Source: Planosporangium mesophilum (GTDB lineage: Bacteria; Actinomycetota; Actinomycetes; Mycobacteriales; Micromonosporaceae). From it: a DNA stretch of 64,000 nt. The notes below the pieces were generated by a model. That model had not been told where the DNA came from. It did no database searches and saw only the letters and a list, made by a program, of their open reading frames with translations. A program made the translations under genes and the position numbers. Location: assembly GCF_016863255.1 (NCBI RefSeq), contig NZ_BOON01000024.1:1-64000 (forward strand). Reading direction: 5' to 3'. Shown here one piece after another: positions 18,386-28,387 of the stretch; position 1 is the first letter of the stretch; every line of letters begins with the position of its first letter.

Positions 18386-21220
18386 ATGGTCAGGTTGCTT
18401 GTCGAGGCGCTGTTCGCGCTCGTGTTCGCGCAGGCCTTGGCGGCGTACCTGCGACGCCGCGACCCGATACAGCGCGACGTGATGGCCGTCTTCGCCGCCG
18501 CCGCGATGCTGTTCGTCCTGGACCTGGCGCGCCGGTTCCTCGGCGAGCCGCCTCAGGTGCTCCGCACCACCGCCCTGATCCTGCTGTTCGCCCAGCCGTA
18601 CCTCACGCTGCGGCTGGTGCACCGGGTCCGCCCCGGGCCCCGCTGGGTACAGGTGGTGGGGGCGGCCGCGTTCGTGGTCAGCATCGTGCCGATCTTCGCG
18701 ACCCGGCGGCTGCCGCTGACGATGCTGTTCGCGATGGTGGGCCTGTTCGTCGCGGTCCAGATGGCCGCCGCCGTCCAGTTCGCGCGCGAGGCGGGCGCCC
18801 GTACCGGTTCGCCGCGGGTCAGGTTCGGCATCGCTGCCGCGTCGACCGCGCTGTTCGGCCTCGGGATCCTGTCCGTCGCCGTCGGCACCGCCCATGCCGG
18901 CCTCCAGGAGGCGGCCGGCACCTTCGGGTACACCCTCTGCCTGTTCTCCGCGCTCGGCTACGTCGTCGCGTTCCGGCCGCCGGCCTGGATCCGGCGGATG
19001 TGGTCGGGTACCGCCTCCTACCGGGTCAGCCGGCAACTGCTGGAGGCCCCCGCCGCCGACGCGCCGGCGAAGACCTGGGTCCGGTACGCCCGTACCGTGC
19101 GTGAGGTCAGCGGCGCGGACGCGGTCCTGGTCGTGCCGCCCTGCGGCGACGGGAAGCGGCGCGTGATCACGGCCGGCGTCTCCGAGCGGGAGGTGACCGC
19201 CGACGAGGGCGACGTCGGCCGGCTGCTGCGGCTGCCCGAGATGGCGGCCGTCCCCCGGCATCTCGACGAGTTGCCGGCGTTCGTCGTCGCGTGCGCCGGT
19301 GAGGCGGGCGCGCGCTTCGCCACCGCCGCCGCGCTGCGCTCGCCGCTCGGCGCGTCCGGCGCCCTGGTGCTGCTCAACCGTCGCCGCGGCCTGTTCACCG
19401 AGGACGACGTGCAACTGCTGGCCGAGCTGGGCAGCCAGGCCGCGCTCATCGCCGAGCGCGGCGCGGTCCGCGCCGAGCAGGAGCGGCTCGCGCAGGAACT
19501 GGCCCGGTCGGTACGGGCGCTGAGCGCGGCCAACCAGGCCAAGAATGACTTCCTGGCGAACATGAGCCACGAACTGCGTACTCCGCTCAACGCGATCATC
19601 GGCTTCAGCGAGCTGATGCGCGGCGAGCAGAGCATCGGGGACTCCCGGGTCGTACCGGAGGAGTGGATCGAGCACATCTACGCCAGCGGGCGTCACCTGC
19701 TCGACCTCATCAACGACGTCCTGGACCTCACCAAGGTGGAGGCGGGCCGGCTGGAGCTGGACCAGAACCGGGTCGACCTGTCGGTACTCGTCTCCGAGGC
19801 GGTCAACACCCTGCGCCCGCTGCTGGAGCGCAAGGACCTCCAACTGCGCACCGACGTCCGTCCTGTCGAGGTGTGGGCCGACCGGGTCCGGCTGCGGCAG
19901 GTCCTGGACAACCTGCTGTCCAACGCGATCAAGTTCACCCCCGAGGGCGGGCGGATCAGCGTCGAGGCCGGCCGCGCCGACGGCGAGGTGTACCTGGCGG
20001 TGCTCGACACCGGCGTCGGCATCAGCGCCGCGGACGCCGACCGCGTCTTCGACAAGTTCCAGCAGGTGGGCGACCCCGAGATGCGGCAGGCCGGCACCGG
20101 ACTGGGGCTTGCGCTGACCCGGCGGCTGGTCGAGGCGCACGGCGGCCGGGTGGAGTTGGAGTCCACGCCCGGGGTCGGTTCGCGGTTCACGGTGACCCTG
20201 CCGGACGACGCCACCGCCGGCCCGACGGTACCCATCCGCACCCGAGTCGCCGGTGTCGAGGCCGCGGTCGACGGTGAGGGTACGGAGGTCGGGGGCTCGA
20301 CGGCGCCCGCCGCGGAGGCCGAGGGAGCGGAGGCCGAGGGATCGGCGATTCCCGGGGCGGCGCACATCCTCCTCATCGAGGACGACGCGGGCGCGGCCCG
20401 GCTGCTGCGTACCTACCTCGAGGGCGCCGGCTACCGCGTCCAGGTGGCCGGCAGCGGCGAGGACGGGCTGGCGGCGGCCCGCCGGGAACGTCCGGACGCG
20501 GTCATCCTGGACGTGCTGCTACCCGGCATCGACGGCTGGGGCGTGCTCCGGACGCTCAAACACGACCCCGGGCTGCACGACGTACCCGTCTTCGTGGTCA
20601 GCGTCGTGGACGAGCGCGACGCCGGGCTCTCGCTGGGCGCGGCGGACTTCTTCCTCAAGCCCATCGACCGGCGGCGCCTGCTGGCGAAGGTGGGCGAGTA
20701 CCTGCTGGACGCGCAGGCCGACCCCGACCCGATGACCGTGCTCGCGGTCGACGACGACCCGGCGACGCTCGACGTGCTGGCCCGGGCGCTGCGCGAGCAG
20801 CGGGTGGACGTGGTGACCGCCGGTACCGGTCGCGAGGCGGTGCGACTGGCCCGTACCCGGCCGTTCGACCTGATCATCAGTGACCTGACGATGCCCGACA
20901 TCGACGGCGTCAGTCTGATGCGCGCGCTCGACCAGGACCCGGCGACGAGCCGGATCCCGGTCCTCGTGGTGACCGGGCGTGACCTCGGCGGCGGCGCGCT
21001 GGACCCGAAGGCGCTCGGCATCCTGCCCAAGGGCGAAGCCGTGCTCACGGCGCTGCACCGCTGGATGGAGAGGCTGCCCCGGCCCTCGGTGCAGCCGTCC
21101 GGCAGTATCGGCCAGAATGGCAGCAACCGTACTAACGGCAACAACCGTACTGGCGGCACCAACCGCGACAACGGTGGCACCGGCGACAGCGGCGACACCG
21201 GACCGGAGGCAACCTCGTGA
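18386..21220 (+). CDS. membrane hybrid histidine kinase with two receiver domains
   Basis: A 944-residue signalling kinase. Order: about seven hydrophobic helices (residues 1-210), a GAF-like sensor (about 225-365), HisKA with NMSHELRTPLNAI and phospho-His395, an ATPase domain with NLLSNAIKFTPEGG and DTGVGIS, then two receivers. Receiver 1 has IEDD, the phospho-Asp in VILDVLLPG and KPID. Receiver 2 has VDDD and ISDLTMPD, but its lysine region reads ILPKGEA. A low-complexity Asn/Gly/Thr tail follows. ATG 18386 is chosen for AGGTAGGGA upstream; the frame also opens at GTG 18356. Its TGA overlaps the GTG of the response regulator at 21217, so they act together in a multistep phosphorelay. Confidence 0.9.
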   Translation: MVRLLVEALFALVFAQALAAYLRRRDPIQRDVMAVFAAAAMLFVLDLARRFLGEPPQVLRTTALILLFAQPYLTLRLVHRVRPGPRWVQVVGAAAFVVSIVPIFATRRLPLTMLFAMVGLFVAVQMAAAVQFAREAGARTGSPRVRFGIAAASTALFGLGILSVAVGTAHAGLQEAAGTFGYTLCLFSALGYVVAFRPPAWIRRMWSGTASYRVSRQLLEAPAADAPAKTWVRYARTVREVSGADAVLVVPPCGDGKRRVITAGVSEREVTADEGDVGRLLRLPEMAAVPRHLDELPAFVVACAGEAGARFATAAALRSPLGASGALVLLNRRRGLFTEDDVQLLAELGSQAALIAERGAVRAEQERLAQELARSVRALSAANQAKNDFLANMSHELRTPLNAIIGFSELMRGEQSIGDSRVVPEEWIEHIYASGRHLLDLINDVLDLTKVEAGRLELDQNRVDLSVLVSEAVNTLRPLLERKDLQLRTDVRPVEVWADRVRLRQVLDNLLSNAIKFTPEGGRISVEAGRADGEVYLAVLDTGVGISAADADRVFDKFQQVGDPEMRQAGTGLGLALTRRLVEAHGGRVELESTPGVGSRFTVTLPDDATAGPTVPIRTRVAGVEAAVDGEGTEVGGSTAPAAEAEGAEAEGSAIPGAAHILLIEDDAGAARLLRTYLEGAGYRVQVAGSGEDGLAAARRERPDAVILDVLLPGIDGWGVLRTLKHDPGLHDVPVFVVSVVDERDAGLSLGAADFFLKPIDRRRLLAKVGEYLLDAQADPDPMTVLAVDDDPATLDVLARALREQRVDVVTAGTGREAVRLARTRPFDLIISDLTMPDIDGVSLMRALDQDPATSRIPVLVVTGRDLGGGALDPKALGILPKGEAVLTALHRWMERLPRPSVQPSGSIGQNGSNRTNGNNRTGGTNRDNGGTGDSGDTGPEATS

Positions 21221-21624
21221 CCGACTCCCCGCTGCGCATCCTTCTCGTCGAGGACAACGAGCTCAACCGGGCCCTGGTCCGCGCCATCGTGACCCGGGCC
21301 GCCGACCCGGCGGTCCGCGGGGCCCAACTGCTGGAGGCGCACAACCTCACGCAGGCGCGGGCGGTCCTGGCCATCGAGGAGGTCGACGCGGTCCTGCTCG
21401 ACGTCCAGCTCCCGGACGGCAGCGGGCTGTCGCTGCTGGACGACTTCGCCGGCCGCGCCGACGTCCGCCGGCCCGCGATCATCGCGGTCACCGGTGGCGT
21501 GATGCCCGAGCAGCGGGCGGCCGCCTTCGCGGCGGGCTGCGACGCGATCCTGCAGAAGCCGTTCGTCGCCGCCGAGCTGGTACGCGTCCTCAACGACAGC
21601 ATCACCAGCCGCTCAACCGGCTGA
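21217..21624 (+). CDS. single-domain response regulator
   Basis: A 135-residue stand-alone receiver. The acidic pocket (VEDN, 11-14), phospho-Asp62 in LLDVQLPDG, the switch Thr in AVTGG and Lys in LQKPF are all present; there is no output domain. It probably takes phosphate from the hybrid kinase encoded immediately upstream (GTGA overlap) and acts by protein interaction. It converges on the MscS gene with a 6-bp gap and no visible terminator. Confidence 0.9.
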   Translation: MTDSPLRILLVEDNELNRALVRAIVTRAADPAVRGAQLLEAHNLTQARAVLAIEEVDAVLLDVQLPDGSGLSLLDDFAGRADVRRPAIIAVTGGVMPEQRAAAFAAGCDAILQKPFVAAELVRVLNDSITSRSTG

Positions 21625-21630
21625 GACCCC

Positions 21631-22740
21631 TCAAGCCGTCCGGGCGCCGCGGGCGCCGCTGCCCGGCCTCCGGCCGTTGTCCCGACTCGGGAGCGCCAGG
21701 ACGCCGCGCTCGATCTCGGTGCGGATCCGGGGGAGCGCCTGCGGCTGCTGGTCGCGCAGCCACTCGACCAGCCGCTCCCGTACCAGGCAGCGGAGGTCCC
21801 ACAGGGTGTCCGCGTCGGCGGCGCTGACCAGGCACCTGACCCTGACGTGCTCGCCCGTCGCGTCGGTCACCTGCAACAGTGACAGCCGCTCGTCCCAGAG
21901 CGGGCTGTCGCTGACGATGCGTTGGAGCTCCTCGCGCATCGGCTGGAGCGGCACCGTCCAGTCCACGTCCAGCTCGACGGTGCCGAGCAGTCGGGACTCG
22001 GTCCGCGTCCAGTTCTGGAACGGGTGACTGGCGAAGTACGAGGTCGGCACCACCAGCCTGCGGTCGTCCCAGATCCGTACCACGACGTGGGTGAGCGTGA
22101 TCTCCTCGACGTGACCCCACTCCTTCTCGACGATCACCACGTCCTCGAGCCGGACGGCGCCGCTGAGCGCGAGCTGCACGCCCGCCAACATGCTCGCCAG
22201 CAGGGCCTGCGCGGCCAGGGCGGCCAGTACGCCGACGACGCCGGCGGACAGGAGCAGGCTCTTGCCGGTGGTCCTGGCGTTGGGGAACGTGGTCAGCATG
22301 GCGGCGACCGTGAGTACGGCGATCACGGCGATGGTGACCCGGCGGATGATCCGGACCCGCGTGTGCACCCGGCGCGCGTGCAGGTTGTCGCGCACGTCGG
22401 TGCGGTAGCGCTGGAGCGCCCGGTCCTCGGTGATCAGCAGCAGCACGCCGATCAGCCACGCCGACACGGCGATCACCGCGAGGTCGAGCAGGTGCAACAG
22501 CGGTGATTTCCATCGGCTCTCGGGCAGCGGCAGCGAGTTCAGCGTCGCGTACGAGGCGAAGACGACCGCGAACCACCGCAGGGGTTGGTGTGCCCGGCGG
22601 GCGAACTCGCGCGGGAACGGGCCGCGCCGGCCCAGCCGGAGCAGGGCGTGGTGCGCCACCTCGACGACGACCAGGGCGCCGCCCACCGCGGCGAAGAGAG
22701 CCAGCAGATGTACCAGGAGCTGGTGAACCGAGCGGGCCAT
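21631..22740 (-). CDS. MscS family mechanosensitive channel
   Basis: A 369-residue membrane protein: about four N-terminal helices (from residues 8, 50, 82 and 130), then the pore helix TM3 (LLSAGVVGVLAALAAQALLAS, Gly/Ala-rich as in MscS) and a cytoplasmic beta domain with the family segment GHVEEITLTHVVVRIWDDRRLVVPTSYF. It should release solutes on hypo-osmotic shock. The C-terminus is Arg-rich and disordered. ATG 22740; single gene. Confidence 0.9.
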   Translation of the reverse strand: MARSVHQLLVHLLALFAAVGGALVVVEVAHHALLRLGRRGPFPREFARRAHQPLRWFAVVFASYATLNSLPLPESRWKSPLLHLLDLAVIAVSAWLIGVLLLITEDRALQRYRTDVRDNLHARRVHTRVRIIRRVTIAVIAVLTVAAMLTTFPNARTTGKSLLLSAGVVGVLAALAAQALLASMLAGVQLALSGAVRLEDVVIVEKEWGHVEEITLTHVVVRIWDDRRLVVPTSYFASHPFQNWTRTESRLLGTVELDVDWTVPLQPMREELQRIVSDSPLWDERLSLLQVTDATGEHVRVRCLVSAADADTLWDLRCLVRERLVEWLRDQQPQALPRIRTEIERGVLALPSRDNGRRPGSGARGARTA

Positions 22741-22889
22741 TCCCGGCCAGTACCCCTGTGACGGATCCGATACCGTCCGTGTGCCTGTTCGGGTCGGGGG
22801 AGCGAATCGGGCACGGGCGCCGGTTTACCCGGCACGTGCCGGGTTAGGGACATCGGTACCGAACCCCGACCGTCTGCGGAGGAGTCGCC

Positions 22890-23132
22890 ATGGGTACCGC
22901 CCACACCCCGGCCGACAACATCTTCTACGACCTGGTGGCGATCGAGTACCACGCGCTCAAGGGTTCCCAGGTCTACGACCAGTACATCCGGGACGCGGCC
23001 GAACACGACGACGTACGCCAGTTCATCGAGCAGGTCAAGCAGGAGGACAACCAGCGCGCGATCCGCTCGCACGAGTTCATCATGAAGCTGACCCAGGAGG
23101 CCACCGAGAAGACGCCCGTCGGCAAGCGCTGA
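22890..23132 (+). CDS. conserved small helical protein, function unknown
   Basis: An 80-residue soluble, mostly helical protein rich in charged residues, with EYHALKGSQVYDQYIRDA and a second amphipathic helix VRQFIEQVKQEDNQRAIRSHEF. The spacing of Glu and His (EYH ... SHEF) is reminiscent of ferritin-like helices, but two helices cannot form that site alone, so a dimer or another role is possible. ATG 22890 is preceded by GCGGAGGAG, an excellent ribosome site, and codon use is typical of the genome. It is divergent from the MscS gene and followed by a strong hairpin. Confidence 0.72.
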   Translation: MGTAHTPADNIFYDLVAIEYHALKGSQVYDQYIRDAAEHDDVRQFIEQVKQEDNQRAIRSHEFIMKLTQEATEKTPVGKR

Positions 23133-23161
23133 CGCCGGAGTCCACCCGGCGGCCCCCGCCC

Positions 23162-23188
23162 CCCGGTCCGGGTCGAACCCGGACCGGG
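23162..23188. terminator. 12-bp hairpin between convergent genes
   Basis: CCCGGTCCGGGT (23162-23173) pairs perfectly with ACCCGGACCGGG (23177-23188), loop CGA. It ends at the base before the minus-strand stop codon, serving both converging genes. Confidence 0.65.
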
Positions 23189-23677
23189 TCAGTTGTTGAG
23201 AACGGTGGAGAGCTCTTCGACGAAGCGGCGTTCGGACTCGCTGACCCAGGATCCGCCGATGCCGAGGAAGCCCCCGGACTTGGCGGCGTTGACGACCTGG
23301 TCGGCGATGCTCACGAGCCAGTGCCGGTACGCCGCGGCCTCCCCGGGGCCGGCCTTCGCCGTGAGCAGGTCGGCGGCCGACCGGGCGCGGTCCAGGACGT
23401 CGGTCAAATCCACCTCGCGGCTGCCCAGGTCGAGCACCGGCGGCAGATCTCCGGTCTCCGGGTCGCCGAGCCTGCTGGACAGTTCCAGCGCCACGTCCCG
23501 CACCAGCGTGCTGCCGGAGTCGCGGCCGGCGGCGATCGCGTCCAGGCCCGCGCCGCTCTCGGACGCCGTCCGGTTCGTACTGTCGCTCTCGGCGGCGACG
23601 GCCGCCATCATGATCGCCTGCGGCAGGCCCACAAGCAGGCCCCACTCCTCGTCCGAGTACACGCGCTGGCTTGTCAT
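23189..23677 (-). CDS. conserved hypothetical protein
   Basis: A 162-residue soluble, Ala-rich helical protein without signal peptide or membrane segment. The end is distinctive: VNAAKSGGFLGIGGSWVSESERRFVEEL, with a Gly-rich turn between two helices. No enzyme motif is evident and I do not recognise the family. ATG 23677 (MTSQRVYSDEEWG) is preferred with AGGTG upstream; an upstream extension to 23773 would overlap the next gene and lacks a ribosome site. It lies downstream of the YbdK-type ligase with a 92-bp gap on the same strand, so co-transcription is possible. Confidence 0.7.
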   Translation of the reverse strand: MTSQRVYSDEEWGLLVGLPQAIMMAAVAAESDSTNRTASESGAGLDAIAAGRDSGSTLVRDVALELSSRLGDPETGDLPPVLDLGSREVDLTDVLDRARSAADLLTAKAGPGEAAAYRHWLVSIADQVVNAAKSGGFLGIGGSWVSESERRFVEELSTVLNN

Positions 23678-23769
23678 CGCACCTGCCTTCTGTCGATCGA
23701 ATTCGACACGAGGGTAACCCTGTCCGGGCGGCCGCGCTCGGCACCGTTCACCGAGGGGTGCGCCACCCG

Positions 23770-24987
23770 TCACCGGCCGGGGAGCCCGTCGGTGGTCTGC
23801 CGGGCCAGGAGGGCGAGGACTCCGCCCAGCCCGTCGTCGTGGCGCGCCCGATGCTGCCGTGCCGCGCCGCTGCCGTGCTGGCGCAACAGCTCCACCAGAC
23901 GGGTGACCGTGCCCAGGTCGCCGTGCCGGACCAGGGCCGGCTCGACGTACCCGATCAGCCGGTCGAGCAGGTCCCAGGCGCGGTGCACGGTGCCGGTACG
24001 GGCGTCGACGCCGCCACCCTCCAGCCCGTCGTGCGCGGCGCGCCAGTGGGCGGCCTTCAGCAGCTCGTCGGGCACCCGCGGCGCGTCGCGGCCGTCCTCG
24101 ATATCGGCGATGATCGATGCCACCAGGGCCCGGACGAGCGCCGCGACCAGGACGGTGTCGTCGGGGGTGGCGCAGACGTCACCGATGCGCACCTCGACGG
24201 TGGGGTAGTTGGCCGACGGCCGCGCGTACCAGTAGATCATTCCCTCGTCGAGCATGACGCCCGTCGGGACCAGGCACTCGACGGCGGCGCGGTACTCGGC
24301 CAGGTCCCGGAAGTGCGGGGTCGGCCCGGTGCTCGGCCAGCGCGTCCACAGGATGGACCGCCAACTGGCGTGGCCGGTGTCGCGTCCGGCGTAGAACGGT
24401 GAGTTGGCGGTCATCGCCTGCAGGGTCGGCAGCCACGGTCGTAGGTGGTTGCAGACCTGTACCGCCAGCTCCCGGTCGGGCACGCCGACGTGGACGTGGC
24501 AGCCGCACAGGCCGGGGGTGTCGGCGATCGCGCCGAACCGCTCCGCCATCCGCGCGTACCGGGAATCGTCGGTCACCGGCGGCGGTGGCCCGTCGATCAC
24601 GGCGGTACCCACGGCGAGGATCCGGCACCCGACGCTGACCGCGGCGGTCGTCAGCGAGCGCCGCAGGTCGACCAGTTCCGCGCGCAGCGCGGCCAGGTCG
24701 GTGTGGACCGTGGTCGCCACCTCGATCTGGCTGGCGTGGAACTCGCGACTCACCCGGGACCGCACGTCGGGCTCCAGGGCCGCCTCGACCTCGTCGACGC
24801 GGGCCACGGCGGTGGCGCTGTCCAGGTCGACGAGGAGGTACTCCTCCTCGACGCCGAGGGTCAGCGGAGCCGCCGGGTCACCGAAGTTGCCGGAGTCACC
24901 GGAGTCACCGGACACCACCGGCCGGGATCCGGACCCCCCGGTGGCCGGCGCGGTGACAACCCGCGCGTCCGTCCGCCCTACAGTCAT
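23770..24987 (-). CDS. carboxylate-amine ligase, YbdK/GCS2 family
   Basis: A 405-residue ATP-grasp-like ligase of the glutamate-cysteine ligase type 2 (YbdK) family. The N-terminal LGVEEEYLLVD, the REFHASQIEVAT segment, CGCHVHVGVPDRE (Cys/His motif) and NSPFYAGRDTG with SWRSILWTRWP are characteristic. It may form gamma-glutamyl amides; since actinomycetes make mycothiol rather than glutathione, glutathione synthesis is unlikely, and an ergothioneine (EgtA) or unknown role is possible. The first 36 residues are Gly/Ser-rich and probably disordered. ATG 24987 is chosen; a TTG four codons earlier is unlikely. A second GCS2-type protein lies at 51293. Confidence 0.87.
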   Translation of the reverse strand: MTVGRTDARVVTAPATGGSGSRPVVSGDSGDSGNFGDPAAPLTLGVEEEYLLVDLDSATAVARVDEVEAALEPDVRSRVSREFHASQIEVATTVHTDLAALRAELVDLRRSLTTAAVSVGCRILAVGTAVIDGPPPPVTDDSRYARMAERFGAIADTPGLCGCHVHVGVPDRELAVQVCNHLRPWLPTLQAMTANSPFYAGRDTGHASWRSILWTRWPSTGPTPHFRDLAEYRAAVECLVPTGVMLDEGMIYWYARPSANYPTVEVRIGDVCATPDDTVLVAALVRALVASIIADIEDGRDAPRVPDELLKAAHWRAAHDGLEGGGVDARTGTVHRAWDLLDRLIGYVEPALVRHGDLGTVTRLVELLRQHGSGAARQHRARHDDGLGGVLALLARQTTDGLPGR

Positions 24988-25279
24988 GCATGCCCCCAAA
25001 CGTCAACCGTGCATCTGGATCGTGCCCCGGTGCGGCGCTCGGCAAACCGGGACGGTACGGGCGGCGGGCGGGTGCGATAGCGTGATCGGACCGGCCGCGT
25101 CGAGGTGCGGAAATCCGCCCCGACGCCTGCTCATCGGGTAGCAGCGTGGCTCCGTTGAGTAATCGAGTGTTCCCCCTTACAGTTGATGATCCGGCTCGCT
25201 GCGGCAGACTGGGGAAGGTGCAGGATTTATCGGCACAGCCACGGCGAGTAGGAAAAAGCGGAGCGGTTGAGGAGCAGGC

Positions 25280-26563
25280 ATGACGGAATTTAAGCTGGAC
25301 CACGCCAACGGCCAGCTACCGCTGACGGCGCATGAGGCGACCGAGGGGCCCGCCGGGCTCGATATCAGCAAGCTCCTCAAGGAGACCGACCACGTCACCC
25401 TCGATGTCGGTTTCGTCAATACCGCGTCCTGCACGTCCGCCATCACGTTCATCGACGGCGACGCCGGCATCCTGCGATACCGGGGCTACCCGATCGACCA
25501 GCTCGCCGGCAAGGTCTCCTTCCTCGAGGTGTCCTACCTGCTGATCTACGGTGAGCTGCCCACGCAGACGCAGCTCGACCAGTTCGCGGACCGGGTACGC
25601 AACCACACCCTCCTGCACGAGGAGATGCGGCGCTTCTTCGACGGCTTCCCCCGCGACGCGCACCCGATGCCGGTGCTCTCGTCCGCGGTGAGCGCGCTGT
25701 CGACCTTCTACCAGGACAACCTCAACCCGTTCGACCGCGAGCAGGTCGACCTGTCGACGGTCCGGCTGCTGGCCAAGGTCCCCACGATCGCGTCGTACGC
25801 GTACAAGAAGTCGATCGGCCAGCCGCTGCTGTACCCGGACAACTCCCTCGGGTACGTGGAGAACTTCCTGCGGATGACGTTCGGCGTGCCGGCCGCACCG
25901 TACGAGGTGGACCCGGTCTTCGCGCGGGTGCTCGACATGCTGTTCGTGCTGCACGCCGACCACGAACAGAACTGTTCGACGTCGACGGTGCGCCTGGTCG
26001 GCTCCAGCCAGGCCAACCTCTTCGCGTCCGTCTCGGCGGGCGTCAACGCGCTGTTCGGGCCGCTGCACGGCGGCGCCAACCAGGCCGTACTGGAGATGCT
26101 CGAGGCCATCCACGCCAGCGGCGACGACGTCGACACCTTCGTCCGCAAGGTGAAGAACCGCGAGGACGGCATCAAGCTCATGGGCTTCGGCCACCGGGTC
26201 TACAAGAACTACGACCCGCGCGCGGCGATCGTGAAGAAGGCGGCGCAGGAGGTCCTCGGCCGGATGGAGAAGCCGGACCCGCTGCTGGACATCGCGATGC
26301 GGCTCGAGGAGGTCGCACTCCAGGACGACTTCTTCGTCTCGCGGAAGCTGTACCCGAACGTGGACTTCTACACCGGTCTCATCTACAAGGCGATGGGCTT
26401 CCCGACCAAGATGTTCACGGTCCTGTTCGCGCTCGGCCGCCTGCCCGGCTGGATCGCCCAGTGGCGCGAGATGATCGAGGACCCGGACACGAAGATCGGC
26501 CGGCCGCGTCAGGTGTACACCGGCGAGACCGAGCGCGAGTTCGTCCCGATCGAGCAGCGCTGA
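25280..26563 (+). CDS. gltA: citrate synthase (type I)
   Basis: A 427-residue citrate synthase condensing acetyl-CoA and oxaloacetate, entry to the TCA cycle. Catalytic regions are intact: the oxaloacetate His in GPLHGGANQ, the second His in GFGHRVYKNYDPRA and the CoA/Asp region near FYTGLIYKAMGFPT. Length is typical of bacterial hexameric type I. GAGGAG lies 6 nt upstream of ATG 25280. The 290-bp upstream region separating it from the divergent ligase holds the promoter. The gene ends in a textbook intrinsic terminator (26585-26627). GarA at 9846, which regulates 2-oxoglutarate flow, acts further along the same cycle. Confidence 0.97.
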   Translation: MTEFKLDHANGQLPLTAHEATEGPAGLDISKLLKETDHVTLDVGFVNTASCTSAITFIDGDAGILRYRGYPIDQLAGKVSFLEVSYLLIYGELPTQTQLDQFADRVRNHTLLHEEMRRFFDGFPRDAHPMPVLSSAVSALSTFYQDNLNPFDREQVDLSTVRLLAKVPTIASYAYKKSIGQPLLYPDNSLGYVENFLRMTFGVPAAPYEVDPVFARVLDMLFVLHADHEQNCSTSTVRLVGSSQANLFASVSAGVNALFGPLHGGANQAVLEMLEAIHASGDDVDTFVRKVKNREDGIKLMGFGHRVYKNYDPRAAIVKKAAQEVLGRMEKPDPLLDIAMRLEEVALQDDFFVSRKLYPNVDFYTGLIYKAMGFPTKMFTVLFALGRLPGWIAQWREMIEDPDTKIGRPRQVYTGETEREFVPIEQR

Positions 26564-26584
26564 CCCGTACCCTGAACCGTCTTG

Positions 26585-26627
26585 AGCGATCGGCACAGCT
26601 TCGTCGAAGCTGTGCCGATCGCTTTTT
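26585..26627 (+). terminator. intrinsic terminator of gltA
   Basis: A perfect 19-bp stem (26585-26603 with 26605-26623) around a single T, followed by TTTT (26624-26627). It is the clearest rho-independent terminator in the window, 21 bp after the gltA stop. Confidence 0.93.
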
Positions 26628-26766
26628 CCTCTCTTGAAGTCCGGCGTCCCCCGCACCCGATCGGAACCACTACCGCACCGGTACATATCCCTTGATTTGT
26701 TTGTTCATCGGCGCCCTCGGCCGATCGTGACGTGTAAGGAACCACGTCATGACGAGGGAGCACCCC

Positions 26767-28383
26767 ATGTTTCACCTGCTGCGACGGCTCCGGCTGCGCA
26801 ACCGACTGCTCGGCGCGTTCGGCGCGCTGTGTGTCCTGCTCGCCGGTGTCACCTGGATCGGGGTCTCCCAGTCCGGTCAGCAGCAGGAGATCACCGGCGA
26901 GGTCGCCCGGCTCGCCGCGCTGAACCGCACCGTCATGCAGTTGAAGTTCCGCAACACCGACCTCAGCGGATGGCAGATCGCGTACGCGTGGGACGCGACC
27001 CTGATCGGCGGGCGGGCGGCCACCGAGGACCAGTCGCCCAACCGCAAGGGCTTCCTCGAGTCCGCCGCCTCCCAGGACAAGGAGATCGCCGCCGTGCCGG
27101 TCGGCGACCTGAGCCCCGCCGAGCGGACCCTGTTCGCCACGATCAAGTCCGAGCTCGCCAGGTTCATGGAGACCGACAAGCAGATCGTCCAGCTCTACCG
27201 GCAGGACACCCCGGCCGCCCTCAAGCAGGGCAACGACCTCGTCATCGGCCCCGGGTACGACGTCTACTTCAAGGTGGTCGACGCGACGACCAAGCTGACC
27301 GACTCGGTGGCCAAGCGCAGCGACGACGCCCAGGCGCAGGCGACCTCGGAGGCCAAGCACGCGCGCATCATGATGATCGCCGGTTTCGCGGTCGCGCTGG
27401 TCCTGGCGCTGCTGCTCGCGCTGCTCATCACGGCCAGCATCGTGGAGCCGGTCCGGAAGGTCGCCGAGGGACTGCGTACGCTCGCCGGCCGGGATCTCAC
27501 CTCGACTCTCGACGACGCAGGCGCCGACGAGCTGGCCGAGATGGCGCACGCGTACAACGCCGCCACCGCCACCATGCGCGACGCACTGGGAGGCGTGGGC
27601 GAGCGGGCCGGTACGCTGGCCGGCGCGTCGACAGAGCTGTCGGCGGTCTCGGGGCGGCTGGACGGGCAGGCGGCCACGGCCAGTGACCAGGCCACCGCGG
27701 CCGCGGGCGCGGCCGATGAGATGTCGGGCCAGGTCAGTACCGTGGCGTCGGCCGCCGAGGAGATGGCCGCCTCGATCTCCGAGATCGCCCGCAGCACGGC
27801 GTCGGCCGTGGCGGTCGCCGCCGACGCGGTCACCAGCACCGAGGCGACCAGGGCGGCCGTGGGTGAGCTGAGCGCCGCGAGCCTGGAGATCGGCCAGATC
27901 GTCAAGACCATCACCTCGATCGCCGAGCAGACCAACCTGCTCGCGCTCAACGCGACGATCGAGGCGGCCCGCGCCGGCGACGCCGGCAAGGGATTCGCCG
28001 TGGTGGCCAGCGAGGTCAAGGATCTCGCCCAGGAGACCGCACGGGCGTCGGAGGACATCATCGGCAAGATCGACGCAATCCAGGTGACGACCCAGCGCGC
28101 CGGCGAGGCGATCGGCCAGATCGCCGACGTGGTGAACCGGATCGCGGAGATCCAGCAGACCGTCGCCGCCGCCGTCGAGCAGCAGTCCGCGACGACCAGC
28201 GAGATCAATCGCAACGTCAGTGACCTGGCCAACGGCTCGCAGCAGATCGCCGGCAACATCACCGGCGTCGCGGGCACCGTCGCGGCCACGAGCGGCGACG
28301 CGGCGACGACCCAGCGGTCGGCCGCGGAGCTGGCCGCGATGGCGACGGCCCTGCAGACGCTGGTGGGGGCGTTCCGCTACTGA
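26767..28383 (+). CDS. methyl-accepting chemotaxis protein
   Basis: A 538-residue chemoreceptor: an N-terminal membrane helix ([20 protein letters not shown]), a four-helix-like extracellular sensor (about residues 35-200), a second membrane helix ([20 protein letters not shown]), a HAMP segment with [16 protein letters not shown], then the long coiled-coil signalling domain whose hairpin tip reads [23 protein letters not shown], the universal CheA/CheW contact. The receptor is complete. cheA/cheW are not nearby, though a CheY-like gene lies at 29970. Implies chemotaxis, as in zoospore-forming actinomycetes. ATG 26767 has GAGGGAG 6 nt upstream; ATG 26749 is also possible. Confidence 0.92.
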   Translation: MFHLLRRLRLRNRLLGAFGALCVLLAGVTWIGVSQSGQQQEITGEVARLAALNRTVMQLKFRNTDLSGWQIAYAWDATLIGGRAATEDQSPNRKGFLESAASQDKEIAAVPVGDLSPAERTLFATIKSELARFMETDKQIVQLYRQDTPAALKQGNDLVIGPGYDVYFKVVDATTKLTDSVAKRSDDAQAQATSEAKHARIMMIAGFAVALVLALLLALLITASIVEPVRKVAEGLRTLAGRDLTSTLDDAGADELAEMAHAYNAATATMRDALGGVGERAGTLAGASTELSAVSGRLDGQAATASDQATAAAGAADEMSGQVSTVASAAEEMAASISEIARSTASAVAVAADAVTSTEATRAAVGELSAASLEIGQIVKTITSIAEQTNLLALNATIEAARAGDAGKGFAVVASEVKDLAQETARASEDIIGKIDAIQVTTQRAGEAIGQIADVVNRIAEIQQTVAAAVEQQSATTSEINRNVSDLANGSQQIAGNITGVAGTVAATSGDAATTQRSAAELAAMATALQTLVGAFRY

Positions 28384-28387
28384 CCGG

